Positions 16,813 to 27,098 of a stretch of DNA of 64,000 nucleotides are shown piece after piece. Each line of letters opens with the position of its first letter. The stretch's first letter is position 1. The DNA is taken from NCBI RefSeq assembly GCF_001921215.1, contig NZ_MSIF01000009.1, forward strand, positions 124,001-188,000, given 5' to 3'. This DNA is from Actinophytocola xinjiangensis (lineage in GTDB: Bacteria; Actinomycetota; Actinomycetes; Mycobacteriales; Pseudonocardiaceae). Position numbers and translations under genes: made by a program. Under the pieces are notes generated by a model. It was not told the origin of the DNA. It saw nothing but the letters and a program-made list of their open reading frames with translations, and ran no database searches.

Positions 16813-19491
16813 ATGATCGCGACAGCGAACCTGCGTGGGACCGATGATGAGAACGTCGCCGAACGCATCGCCCTGGCCGCGGATCTGCTGCGCCGGGGTG
16901 TCGACAGCAACAACCTCGGCGGCTCCGCCGAGGGCACCAAGCTGCTGCGCGACGCCCTGCTGGCACTTCCGGTCGGCTCCGGCGAGCAGGAGGCCGTCGT
17001 CCTGCGCATCCGGGTCCTGCAGGGCCTGGCCTACGCCGAGGCGGAGACCGGGTCCGTCGCCGACGGCCTGGTCCACCTGGCCACGGCCAGCGACCTGGTC
17101 AGCGCCGTGGCCGAGGCCCCGCGCCGGGCGGCGCTGCGTGGCCTCGTCGACCACCAGCACGCGCTGATCCTGCTGCGGGCCGGGGACACCACCGCCGCGC
17201 TGGAGGTCTACGCCGGCGCCATTCCCGCGCTGGAACGTCTCGACGGCACCGACGCCGGCGACCCCGAGCTGCTGGCCAAGGCCTACCTCAACCGGGGCCT
17301 GGCGCACATCGAGCTCGGCAAGCCCGGCCAGGCCGAGCAGGACATGCAGCGGTGCATGGAGCTGGCCTCCGAGCACGGCATCTACCGGCTCACCGCCAAG
17401 GCCCAGGGCAACCTCGGGGAGATCGCCCTGCTGGCCGGCGACATCCCCGGCGCGCTCGCGCACTTCGAGGCCGTGGAGCGGATGTTCACTGACTTCGCCC
17501 CCCGGCTCGTCCCCCGCACCAAGATCGACCAGGCGAAGTGCCTGCTCATCGCCGGTCTGGCCGACGAGGCGGCGCGTCATCTGGACGAGGCGCTGCCGGC
17601 GTTGCGCGAGCAGCGGCTGGGCCAGGACCTCGGTGAGGCGGAGGTCGCGCGGGCCGGTGCCGCGCTGATGCTCGGCGACTTCGCCCTCGCCAAGCGCCTG
17701 ACCGGTTCGGCGCACCGGCGGTTCGTCCGCCGGGGCAACTCGGCGTGGGCCGAGCTGGCGGCGCTGGCCAGGATGCGGGCCGAGACGGCCAGCGCGCTGA
17801 CCGGCGGAACGGGGGCCGCGTCGCCGGACAAGGCGGCCGCGCTCGCCCGGCGCCTGCACGGGATCGGGCTCACCGACGAGGCCGCGATGGCCATGATGCT
17901 GGCCGTGCGACTGGCCCTGCGACGACGAAGTGTCGACACTGCCGAGGCGTTGCTCGACCAGGTGCCCCCACTGCGCAAGATCGCCCCGATCGACCACAAG
18001 ATGCTGCTGCGGCTGTGCCGCGCCGAGGTCGCGCTCGCCCGGGGCCAGACCCGCAAGGTGCTCGCCCAGGCCCGCGCCGGCCTGACCGAGCTGGGCGCCG
18101 CCCGCGACCGGATGGGCGGCCTCGACCTGGTGTGCGGCACCGCCGTGCACGGCCAGGAGCTGGGCCGGGTCGCGGTCAACCTGGTCCTGGAGTCGGCCAG
18201 GACCGAGGCCGACGCCCGCCGGCTGCTCAGCTGGCACGAGCGCACCCGGGCGCAGGTGTACCGCTACGAGCCGCTGCCGGCGATCGACGACCCCGAGCTG
18301 GCCAGCCGGGTGACCGAGCTGCGCGCGGTGACCAGGGCCGTGCAGCAGGCGAAGCTGGAGCGTCGCCCGACCGCGCATCTGGAGCGCCGGGTCACCGGGC
18401 TGCAGCGGGAGGTCAGCCGCCTTGGCTGGCACACCAGTCACTGGGGCAAGCCGCGTCCGGTGTCCGCGCCGGAGGAGATCATCGAGCGGCTGGGCGACCG
18501 CGCGCTGATCAGCTTCGCCGGCCCCGGCGAGGACCTGGCGGCGATCGTGGTCAGCGGCGGGCACACCCGGCTGTTCCGTCTCGGCCGCCGCGAGCAGGCG
18601 TTGGAGGTCGCCCGCCAGCTGCACGCCGACCTGGACGCGCTGGCCCCCGACGACCTGATCGAGCCGCTGGTCAACGCGGTGTCCCAGTCGGCGCTGCACC
18701 GGATCGCGACGCTCAACGAGTACCTGTTCGGCGACAACGGGATCCCGATGGACCTGCTCGACGGCCGGGAGCTGGTGGTGGTGCCCTTCGGCGGGCTGTA
18801 CTCGGTGCCGTGGGAGTCGCTGCCGGCGCTGCGCGGGCGGGCGGTGTCGGTGGCGCCGTCGGCGACCGCGTGGGTCGGCGCCGCCGAGCTGCCGCCGACC
18901 GACGGCCGGGTGGTGCTGGTCAGCGGGCCGGACCTGCCGGAGTCGGTGTCGGAGCTGGAGCACCTGCGGTCGGTGTACCCGGACGCGATCGTGCTCGACG
19001 GGGAGCGGGCCACCACCGAGGCGGTGCTCAAGGCGATGGACGGCGCGAAGCTGGTGCACATCGCCGCGCACGGCACGCACGAGCCGTCGAACGCGATGTT
19101 CTCCCGGTTGGAGCTGGTCGACGGTGGCCTGCTGGCGCACGAGGTCGCCCGCCTGCCGACGCCGCCGGAGCACATCGTGCTGGCCGCCTGCGAGCTGGCC
19201 CTGTCCCACATCCGCCCTGGCGACGAGCCGCTGGGTTTCGGCGGGGCGATGCTGGCCAGCGGTTCACGCACGGTGGTCGCCGCCGTGAACCGGGTCGGGC
19301 ACCGGTCGGCGGCGCTCACGATGACCGACTACCACCGCCGCCTGGTCAGCTCCAGCGCCCAGGACCTGGCCGAGGCGATGACCGACTACCACCGCCGGAT
19401 CGCCTCCGGCACCCGCCCGGCCAGAGCCCTGGCCGAGGCGACCGCCACCGACCCGCTGCGCCGCCCGTTCATCCTGCTCGGCGCGGGGTAG
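16813..19491 (+). CDS. TPR-CHAT caspase-like protease
   Basis: The protein has 892 aa from the ATG at 16813, or nine more from a GTG at 16786; neither has a clear ribosome site. Residues 1 to about 480 are alpha-helical TPR repeats (for example AYLNRGLAHIELGKPGQAEQ and AQGNLGEIALLAGDIPGAL). A linker follows, then a C-terminal CHAT domain with HIAAHGTHE (His 753) and VLAACELA (Cys 793), the His-Cys dyad of clan CD proteases. It has no signal peptide and should be cytosolic. The C-terminus carries a 19-residue tandem duplication (MTDYHRR at 19321 and 19378). Four bases separate it from the DUF445 gene. Confidence 0.88.
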   Translation: MIATANLRGTDDENVAERIALAADLLRRGVDSNNLGGSAEGTKLLRDALLALPVGSGEQEAVVLRIRVLQGLAYAEAETGSVADGLVHLATASDLVSAVAEAPRRAALRGLVDHQHALILLRAGDTTAALEVYAGAIPALERLDGTDAGDPELLAKAYLNRGLAHIELGKPGQAEQDMQRCMELASEHGIYRLTAKAQGNLGEIALLAGDIPGALAHFEAVERMFTDFAPRLVPRTKIDQAKCLLIAGLADEAARHLDEALPALREQRLGQDLGEAEVARAGAALMLGDFALAKRLTGSAHRRFVRRGNSAWAELAALARMRAETASALTGGTGAASPDKAAALARRLHGIGLTDEAAMAMMLAVRLALRRRSVDTAEALLDQVPPLRKIAPIDHKMLLRLCRAEVALARGQTRKVLAQARAGLTELGAARDRMGGLDLVCGTAVHGQELGRVAVNLVLESARTEADARRLLSWHERTRAQVYRYEPLPAIDDPELASRVTELRAVTRAVQQAKLERRPTAHLERRVTGLQREVSRLGWHTSHWGKPRPVSAPEEIIERLGDRALISFAGPGEDLAAIVVSGGHTRLFRLGRREQALEVARQLHADLDALAPDDLIEPLVNAVSQSALHRIATLNEYLFGDNGIPMDLLDGRELVVVPFGGLYSVPWESLPALRGRAVSVAPSATAWVGAAELPPTDGRVVLVSGPDLPESVSELEHLRSVYPDAIVLDGERATTEAVLKAMDGAKLVHIAAHGTHEPSNAMFSRLELVDGGLLAHEVARLPTPPEHIVLAACELALSHIRPGDEPLGFGGAMLASGSRTVVAAVNRVGHRSAALTMTDYHRRLVSSSAQDLAEAMTDYHRRIASGTRPARALAEATATDPLRRPFILLGAG

Positions 19492-19495
19492 GCCG

Positions 19496-20776
19496 ATGCT
19501 CGATGATCCGCGCCTGCTGTCCCACCTGATCTCGATCCCGCTGTTCACCGGGGTGATCGGCTACATCACCAACTGGACCGGCGTACTGATGATGTTCGCG
19601 CCGATGCGCTTCCACGGGGTGCGCTTACCCGGCCTGCGGTTGCTGTACCCGTACTTACCCAGGCGGGTGCAGGTGATCCCGGCGATCACACCCGAGGGCC
19701 GGTTCGGCTGGCAGGGCATCATCCCGTCGCGGGTGGCGAAGATGGCCAGCATCTCGGTGGACAAGGCGCTGCTGAAGGTCGGCAGCATCGGGGACTTCTA
19801 CCGTGAGTTCGAGCCGGACCGGATCGCCGAGCACCTGGCGACCACCGCGCGCGGGGAGATCCGCGAGGTGATCGAGCGGGTCATGGAACGCGAGCACCCG
19901 CGACTGTGGCAGGACCTGCCGCCGGTGGTGCGGGCGGCGGTGTTCGCGAGGATCGAGCAACGGCTGCCGGTGATCATCCGTGGCCTGACCGACGAGCTGG
20001 GTGAGTACATCGAGCAGCTGATCGACGCGAAGCTGCTGGTGATCCGGTACTTCGAGGCGCATCCGGAGCTGCTCAACGACATGCTGCGCGAGGTGGGCCG
20101 CAAGGAACTGCGGTTCATGCAGAACTTCGGCTTCTACTTCGGCTTCCCGATGGGCATCGGTCTGGTGTTCCTGGTGGAGGCGTTCCCGCACTGGTGGGTG
20201 CTGCCGCTGGGTGGGGCGGTGATCGGCTGGGTGGTCAACTGGATCGGCCTCAAGCTGATCTTCGAGCCGGTGTTCCCCAGGAAGGTGGGCCCGTTCACCC
20301 TGCACGGGTTGTTCCTGCGGCGTCAGCCCGAGGTGAGCGACGTCCTGGCCGAGATCATCGCCAACGACGTCATCACGATGGAGAACGTCGGCGACGAGTT
20401 GCTGCACGGCCCCCGCTCGGACCGGACGCGCCAACTGTTGGAAACGTCCCTGCGCCCCGCCATCGACAGTGCTGTCGGGTTCGCCCGCTCGGCCGTCCGG
20501 GTCGGTCTGGGGAGCAGACGCTACGACCGCATCCGCGACGCGGTGGCCGCCGAGGCGGTCACGTTCGCGTCCGCGTTGGGCGACAAGGAGTTCGGCCGCC
20601 AACAGTCCCGCCGAATCAGGTCGTTCGTGGCGGGCCAGATGCGCCAACTCCCCTACGACGAGTTCAACGAGCTACTGCGCTCAGCGATCAAACAGGACGA
20701 GTGGTTGTTGTTCGTCCACGGCGGCGTACTGGGAATCGGCGCCGGCCTGGTACACCTGGCGATCTTCGGAGTGTGA
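19496..20776 (+). CDS. DUF445-family membrane protein
   Basis: The 426-aa protein begins with a membrane segment containing FTGVIGYITNWTGVLMMFAP, the DUF445/YheB signature. It has a long helical middle, a second membrane hairpin around residues 215-260 (FYFGFPMGIGLVFLVE; GGAVIGWVVNWIGLKLIFEP, which repeats the first signature) and a hydrophobic C-terminus. The family has no settled function. It starts four bases after the CHAT stop and ends one base before the next start, so it belongs to the same transcript. A membrane effector or anchor for the protease module is a fair inference, not shown. Confidence 0.85.
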   Translation: MLDDPRLLSHLISIPLFTGVIGYITNWTGVLMMFAPMRFHGVRLPGLRLLYPYLPRRVQVIPAITPEGRFGWQGIIPSRVAKMASISVDKALLKVGSIGDFYREFEPDRIAEHLATTARGEIREVIERVMEREHPRLWQDLPPVVRAAVFARIEQRLPVIIRGLTDELGEYIEQLIDAKLLVIRYFEAHPELLNDMLREVGRKELRFMQNFGFYFGFPMGIGLVFLVEAFPHWWVLPLGGAVIGWVVNWIGLKLIFEPVFPRKVGPFTLHGLFLRRQPEVSDVLAEIIANDVITMENVGDELLHGPRSDRTRQLLETSLRPAIDSAVGFARSAVRVGLGSRRYDRIRDAVAAEAVTFASALGDKEFGRQQSRRIRSFVAGQMRQLPYDEFNELLRSAIKQDEWLLFVHGGVLGIGAGLVHLAIFGV

Positions 20777-20777
20777 C

Positions 20778-21482
20778 ATGACGGGCAATGACGCGTTACG
20801 AGGCGCGGCCGGATTGTTCCGCATCGCCGCCGACACCGGTTTCAGCGCCGCCAGATGGGCACTGACCACGACAGTCCACACAGGATCCAAGGTCGTCCGG
20901 GGCGTCGCCGCCGGCGAGTCCCCGACCCGAATCGCAGCCGAACTGTCCGCCGATCTCCGCACTGCGGCAAGGGAAACCCTGGGCCTGCCCACCTCACCCC
21001 CGGCCAAGGAGGACCTCCGCTCCCGTGGCGCGGAACTGCTACGCCAGTCAGCGGACGTACATTTCGTTGAAGGAACACACCCGGCCTACGAAAGAATCCT
21101 GGACGAACTCACCCCCGACGAAGCCAGAATTCTGCGGTTGCTGGTCACCGAAGGCCCCCAACCCGTGGTCGACGTACGAACGAACCGACCACTCGGAATA
21201 GGCTCGGAACTGATCGAGGCCGGCCTGTCGATGATCGGCCGACAGGCCGGCGTGCGCCGAATGGAACGAACCAACGCCTACCTGAACAACCTCTTCCGCC
21301 TGGGCCTGCTGTGGTTCTCCCCCGAAGAGGTCGCGCCCGACAGATACCAGGTCGTGGAAGTCCAACCCGAGGTACAGGCGGCGATGAGCCGAGCGGGCAG
21401 AGCCCCCCGAACAGTGAGAAGGAGCATCCACCTCACAGCCTTCGGCGAGGACTTCTGCTCAGCCTGCCTACCCCTGCCCTGA
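20778..21482 (+). CDS. Abi-alpha (DUF4393)-like protein
   Basis: The 234-aa protein has an N-terminal amphipathic region. It then shows HPAYERILDELTPDEARILR, LNNLFRLGLLWFSPEE and a C-terminal IHLTAFGEDFCSACLP. These match the layout I remember for DUF4393, a family named after an abortive-infection factor. The assignment is from motif memory and needs a profile search. The ATG lies one base after the DUF445 stop. As the last gene of the sigma/CHAT series, a conflict-system protein here strengthens a defence or programmed-inactivation reading of the locus. Confidence 0.65.
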   Translation: MTGNDALRGAAGLFRIAADTGFSAARWALTTTVHTGSKVVRGVAAGESPTRIAAELSADLRTAARETLGLPTSPPAKEDLRSRGAELLRQSADVHFVEGTHPAYERILDELTPDEARILRLLVTEGPQPVVDVRTNRPLGIGSELIEAGLSMIGRQAGVRRMERTNAYLNNLFRLGLLWFSPEEVAPDRYQVVEVQPEVQAAMSRAGRAPRTVRRSIHLTAFGEDFCSACLPLP

Positions 21483-21721
21483 CACAGGACCCGGCGCGGC
21501 ACTCTGTCAGGGCCTGACGAGCAGGGCCGCGATCGGACGATGACGGCCGCCACCCGAACGCTGACAGCGACCTCTCCCTGTTTTGCCTGGTCAGGGCCGT
21601 GGGGATCCCCCCGTTTTCCAGCCTACCGCGCACCACCGACACTTCCCGGCCACGACCAGCGCGCCTGTGGATGGCTGGAACGGCTGGGGATGGTTGTTGG
21701 ACGACCCATAACACCCACACC

Positions 21722-21757
21722 AAAAAAACCCGGCCCCTCCACAAGGGAGGGGCCGGG
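21722..21757 (-). terminator. intrinsic terminator of groEL
   Basis: Arms 21729-21740 and 21746-21757 pair perfectly over 12 bases with a five-base loop. On the minus strand the hairpin is followed by seven Ts (21722-21728). It starts 18 bases after the groEL stop. It is the most classical rho-independent terminator in the window. The 240 bases between here and 21482 hold no gene that I can support. Confidence 0.9.
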
Positions 21758-21775
21758 CAGAAAAAGCGGGATGGA

Positions 21776-23536
<1,761 letters not shown>

Positions 23537-23563
23537 TTAGCACTCGGGGCACGAGAGTGCAAG
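23537..23563 (-). promoter_or_regulatory. CIRCE operator 2 (HrcA site)
   Basis: TTAGCACTC, nine bases, GAGTGCAAG: the left arm is a perfect consensus half, and the right arm departs at two positions. It lies eight bases from operator 1, giving two HrcA sites in tandem 35 bases apart start to start. It ends ten bases from the stop codon of the kinase gene upstream. Confidence 0.88.
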
Positions 23564-23572
23564 AATCGCAGG

Positions 23573-24820
23573 TCAGCCGCCACCCGAACCGGGGTCGTCA
23601 CCGACCTTGATCGACGGCACCGTACGCTCGGTCGTCGTTTCCCCGCCGCCACCACCGCCGCCGCCCCCACCGCCGTTGCTGTTGGAGAACAGCACGATCG
23701 CCAGCACGATCAGCCCGATCGCGACCAGTCCGACGATCACCGGCACCAGCCAGCGCGACGAGCCGCCGGAGTCCGACGAGGTGAACGCGGTGCTCGGTCC
23801 GGCGGGCACCGGCGGGCGCAGCCGCACGGGGTCGGCCGAGGACGAGTGTGTGCCGGCGGGCACCGGCCGCGCCGGGTAGCCGCCGGGCGGGGTCTGCTGT
23901 TGGGGTGGCCTCGGCGGGTAGCTGGGCCGGTTCGGGCCGGGCACCATCGGGCCGACCGGGACCGCCGGTGGGCGGCGGGCCTGCTGACCGGCGCCGGCCA
24001 GCGCCTGGCGTGCGGCGGCCATCAGTTCACGACAGTTCGTGTACCGCGACTTGGGGCTCTTGGCCATCCCGCGCCGGATGACCTCGTCGATCGCCGGCGG
24101 TAACGCCACGTGCTCGGTGAGGGCCGGCACGTCCCGGTTGAGGTGGCCCTGGATGACCTCGGGCACCGGCCCCTGGAACGGTGGGCGCCCGGACAGGCAG
24201 GCGAACAGCACGCAGGCCAGCGAGTAGGCGTCGGTGCGCGCGTCGACCGGTTCGCCGCGCAGGTGTTCTGGCGCGGCGTAGGTCGGGGAGCCGAGGAAGT
24301 CGCCGCCGCGGGTGCGGTGGCCGGTCGCGCCCCGGCGGGTCAGCCCGAAGTCGGCGACGTAGATGTGTTCCGCGGTCGACTCGCGGCTGGTGACCAGCAC
24401 GTTCGCCGGCTTGACGTCCAGGTGGACCAGGCCGCGTTCGTGCAGGTTGTCCAGGGCCTCGGCGACCTGGCCGAGCAGCGCCAGCGCGCGTTCGGGCGCC
24501 AGCGGGCCGTCCTTGATCAGCGACGCCAGGTCCGAGCCGTCGACCAGCCGCATGGCGATGTAGAGCAGGCCGTCGACCTCGCCGAAGTCGTAGAGCGGCA
24601 CCACGTTGGCGTGGTCGATGGCCGAGGTGTTGCGGGCCTCGTCGACGAACCGCTCACGGAACTCCGGGTCCTCGGTGAGGTGTTCGGCGATGACCTTGAG
24701 CGCGACCTTGCGCCCGAGCCGGATGTCGGTGGCGCGGTACATCACGGACATGCCGCCCTTGCCGAGCACACCGTCGATCCGGTAGTGCCCCAGGCGACGC
24801 CCGGTGAGGTCCTCCGCCAC
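23573..24820 (-). CDS. receptor-type Ser/Thr protein kinase with HLD catalytic loop
   Basis: The 415-aa protein has the PknB-type start LGHYRIDGVLGKGGMSVMY, the VALKVI lysine, the catalytic loop HLDVKPANVL near residue 133, VADFGLTRRG and SPTYAAPEHL. A Pro/Gln-rich linker leads to one membrane helix (WLVPVIVGLVAIGLIVLAIV). A short outer tail carries a run of about ten glycines and no PASTA or sensor domain. The Arg normally before the catalytic Asp (HRD) is Leu. This makes it a non-RD kinase that should not depend on activation-loop phosphorylation in the usual way. Confidence 0.92.
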   Translation of the reverse strand: MAEDLTGRRLGHYRIDGVLGKGGMSVMYRATDIRLGRKVALKVIAEHLTEDPEFRERFVDEARNTSAIDHANVVPLYDFGEVDGLLYIAMRLVDGSDLASLIKDGPLAPERALALLGQVAEALDNLHERGLVHLDVKPANVLVTSRESTAEHIYVADFGLTRRGATGHRTRGGDFLGSPTYAAPEHLRGEPVDARTDAYSLACVLFACLSGRPPFQGPVPEVIQGHLNRDVPALTEHVALPPAIDEVIRRGMAKSPKSRYTNCRELMAAARQALAGAGQQARRPPAVPVGPMVPGPNRPSYPPRPPQQQTPPGGYPARPVPAGTHSSSADPVRLRPPVPAGPSTAFTSSDSGGSSRWLVPVIVGLVAIGLIVLAIVLFSNSNGGGGGGGGGGGETTTERTVPSIKVGDDPGSGGG

Positions 24821-24922
24821 TACTCATCCATTCGTCCGTTTGTCACGCGAAGCCTAACGTTCGCCGTGTCGGCCGCGCGTGCGGTTGGAGACAACGCGTG
24901 CGAACGCGATTCGCGCTGGTCC

Positions 24923-25567
24923 TCAGCGCGCGCCGCCGCCGGAGGTCAGCCAGGCCGCCATGGTGATCGGGTTGCGGGTCTGGATGAGCAACTGACCCGG
25001 GCCGGCGAAGTCGAGCAGCAGTCCCTCGCCGGTGCGCAGCGACTGCGGCAGTGACGGGCTGACCGCGCGCAGCCGAGCCTGGGTGGTCTCGCCGTAGGCG
25101 AGCAGGTAGGTCGGCTCGACGGTGATCAGCTCGCCGGCCTCCAGGGTCACCACGTCCAGTGCCCCGCACGCGGCGAGCACCAGCGCGCCGTCGCCGGCGA
25201 CGTGTTCGAGGAAGCCGGTGTCCGAGCCGAACAGCCCACGGAAGCCGGGCCACTGCGGCTCGACCCGCACGGTCGCGGCGGCGGCCAGCCAGCTGCCGCG
25301 CTGGACGCACCAGCCGCTCAGGCCGTCCAGTTGCAGGGTGTAGAGGTCGCCGGGCAGTGCCGGCGCGACGTCGACCCAGCCGCCTTCTGGCGGGGCGGTG
25401 AACACCGCGCGGCGCACCTTGCCGCGCGACCCGCCCCTGGCCGGGGTGATCAGCACGTTGTAGCTGGTGGCGAGCATGGCGGCGTAGTCGGCCTGGACGG
25501 CCTCGCCCGGCGCGAGCAGCAGTCGGGCGACCCCGGACGCGGGGGTGTGCCGGGTGCGAACCTGCAC
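24923..25567 (-). CDS. AIM24-family (DUF124) protein
   Basis: The 214-aa protein begins VQVRTRHTPASGVARLLLAPG and continues with GWVDVAPALPGDLYTLQLDG, GSWLAAAATVRVEP and a C-terminal LIQTRNPITMAAWL. These are typical of the beta-rich AIM24/TIGR00266 family. In bacteria the role is not established. The GTG at 25567 has GGAGGTG seven bases upstream, and the frame upstream of it looks non-coding. It is divergent from moeA and follows the kinase promoter side on the same strand. Confidence 0.82.
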   Translation of the reverse strand: MQVRTRHTPASGVARLLLAPGEAVQADYAAMLATSYNVLITPARGGSRGKVRRAVFTAPPEGGWVDVAPALPGDLYTLQLDGLSGWCVQRGSWLAAAATVRVEPQWPGFRGLFGSDTGFLEHVAGDGALVLAACGALDVVTLEAGELITVEPTYLLAYGETTQARLRAVSPSLPQSLRTGEGLLLDFAGPGQLLIQTRNPITMAAWLTSGGGAR

Positions 25568-25648
25568 AGCACACCTCCGTGATCGTCTCCCCGTCGCCCC
25601 GAAGTGTGGCACGGGACGGCTGTCGTACGCGGTGGGTGAGGGGGCAGG

Positions 25649-26860
25649 ATGCGAAAGGTGTCACACACCCCGCTCTCCGTGGACGACTACCGCGCGCGGA
25701 TCACCGCGCTGGTCGCGCGCACGCCGGTCGTCGCGACGCCGCTGGCCGACTGTGTCGGGCTGGTGCTCGCCGAGGACCTGGTCTCGCCGGTGCCGCTGCC
25801 GCCGTTCGACAACTCGGCCATGGACGGCTACGCGGTGCGGGCGGCCGACGTCGCCGCCGCCGGCGAGGACGGGGCGGTGGCCCTGCCGGTCGCGGCCGAC
25901 ATCCCGGCCGGGCGCACCGACGTCGTGCCGCTGGAGGCGGGTACCGCGCACCGGATCATGACCGGGGCGCCGATCCCGCCGGGGGCGGACGCGGTGGTGA
26001 AGGTGGAGGACACCGACGGCGGCCAGGAGCGGGTGGTGGTGCGTGCGTCGGTCGCGCCGGGCACGCACGTGCGCCGGCTTGGGGAGGACGTGGCCGCCGG
26101 CGCGACCGTGCTCGGGGCGGGGACGGTGCTCGGTCCGCCGCAGCTGGGGCTGGCCTCGGCGGTCGGCCGGGCCGACCTGCCGGTGCACCGGCGGGTGCGG
26201 GTGCTCGTCCTGGCCACCGGGACCGAGCTGGTGGAGCCGGGGAAACCGTTGCTGCACGGGCAGATCTACGAGTCCAACAGTGCGCTGCTGGCCGCCGCGG
26301 TGCGCGAGATCGGCGGTGAGCCGACGGTGCTGCGGTTCGTGCCGGACGACGTGGCGGTCTTCCGCGAGACGGTCGCCGCGCACGCCGCCGGGGCCGATCT
26401 GCTGGTGACCTCCGGCGGGGTCAGTGCGGGCGCGTACGAGGTGGTCAAGGACGCGTTGGCGGGGCAGGGCGTGGAGTTCCTGCGGGTGGCGATGCAGCCG
26501 GGCGGGCCGCAGGGGTGCGGGCGGTTCGACGGGTTGCCGGTGGTGACGTTGCCGGGCAACCCGGTGTCCACGGCGTTGTCGTTCGAGCTGTTCCTGCGTC
26601 CGGCGCTGCTGGCGGCGATGGGCCACCGGCGGGTGGAGCGGCCGAGGGCGACCGCGCGCACGACCGTCGAGCTGCGGTCGCCGGCCGGCAAGCGGCAGTA
26701 CCGGCGGGGCCGGCACAGCGGCGGGTCGGTCACCCCGGTCGGCGGTCCTGGCTCGCACCTGCTGGCCTCGTTCGCCGCGTCGGACTGCCTGATCGCGGTG
26801 CCGGAGGACGTGACGGTCGTGCCGGCCGGTGAGCAGGTCGAGCTGGTGGTCCTCCGCTGA
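25649..26860 (+). CDS. moeA: molybdopterin molybdenumtransferase MoeA
   Basis: The 403-aa protein has LPPFDNSAMDGYAVR, RIMTGAPIPPGADAVV, VLATGTELVEPG, TSGGVSAGAYEVVKDAL and LPGNPVSTALSFELF. These are the full set of MoeA domain signatures. It inserts molybdate into adenylated molybdopterin in the cytosol. Its presence before psd-pssA matches the moeA2-psd-pssA order remembered from M. tuberculosis. The likely clients in this window are the Mo-hydroxylase subunits at 3465-7275, whose cofactor would need further conversion to the cytosine dinucleotide form. Confidence 0.94.
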   Translation: MRKVSHTPLSVDDYRARITALVARTPVVATPLADCVGLVLAEDLVSPVPLPPFDNSAMDGYAVRAADVAAAGEDGAVALPVAADIPAGRTDVVPLEAGTAHRIMTGAPIPPGADAVVKVEDTDGGQERVVVRASVAPGTHVRRLGEDVAAGATVLGAGTVLGPPQLGLASAVGRADLPVHRRVRVLVLATGTELVEPGKPLLHGQIYESNSALLAAAVREIGGEPTVLRFVPDDVAVFRETVAAHAAGADLLVTSGGVSAGAYEVVKDALAGQGVEFLRVAMQPGGPQGCGRFDGLPVVTLPGNPVSTALSFELFLRPALLAAMGHRRVERPRATARTTVELRSPAGKRQYRRGRHSGGSVTPVGGPGSHLLASFAASDCLIAVPEDVTVVPAGEQVELVVLR

Positions 26861-26871
26861 GCGACACGTTC

Positions 26872-26885
26872 CGTAATCGATTACG
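26872..26885. promoter_or_regulatory. 14-bp perfect palindrome between moeA and psd
   Basis: CGTAATCGATTACG is its own reverse complement and lies 11 bases past the moeA stop. It sits about 13 bases upstream of a good -35 element. The AATCGATT core is typical of operators bound by dimeric repressors such as LacI-type proteins, but the binder is unknown. Confidence 0.45.
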
Positions 26886-26897
26886 CACGGATCGCGG

Positions 26898-26927
26898 TTG
26901 CTTACCGGATGTGCGCGGTCATACACT
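26898..26927 (+). promoter_or_regulatory. sigma-70-type promoter for psd-pssA
   Basis: TTGCTT (26898-26903) and TACACT (26922-26927) are separated by 18 bases, a good housekeeping promoter. Transcription would begin near 26934, leaving a leader of about 165 bases before psd. The 14-bp palindrome lies just upstream. I see no known riboswitch in the leader. Confidence 0.5.
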
Positions 26928-27098
26928 GCCCGTGCGTTACCCGTAGGTCGACCGGCCGGTTGCGTGCATGTCGTCGGGGGATGCACGGCCGGCCGGGGCC
27001 CGGCGAGGTCATCACCGTCACCGTCCGCACTGGGCGTAGCGTTGTGGCGTATCCGAACCGCCCATACCGCGCACCGTGTCGAGGGATGTCACCAGCTG

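Noticed and set aside
17745..19529. Second plus-strand frame inside the CHAT gene
   Set aside because: It is an out-of-phase shadow of the TPR-CHAT gene, Arg/Gly/Ala-rich and without its own start signal.
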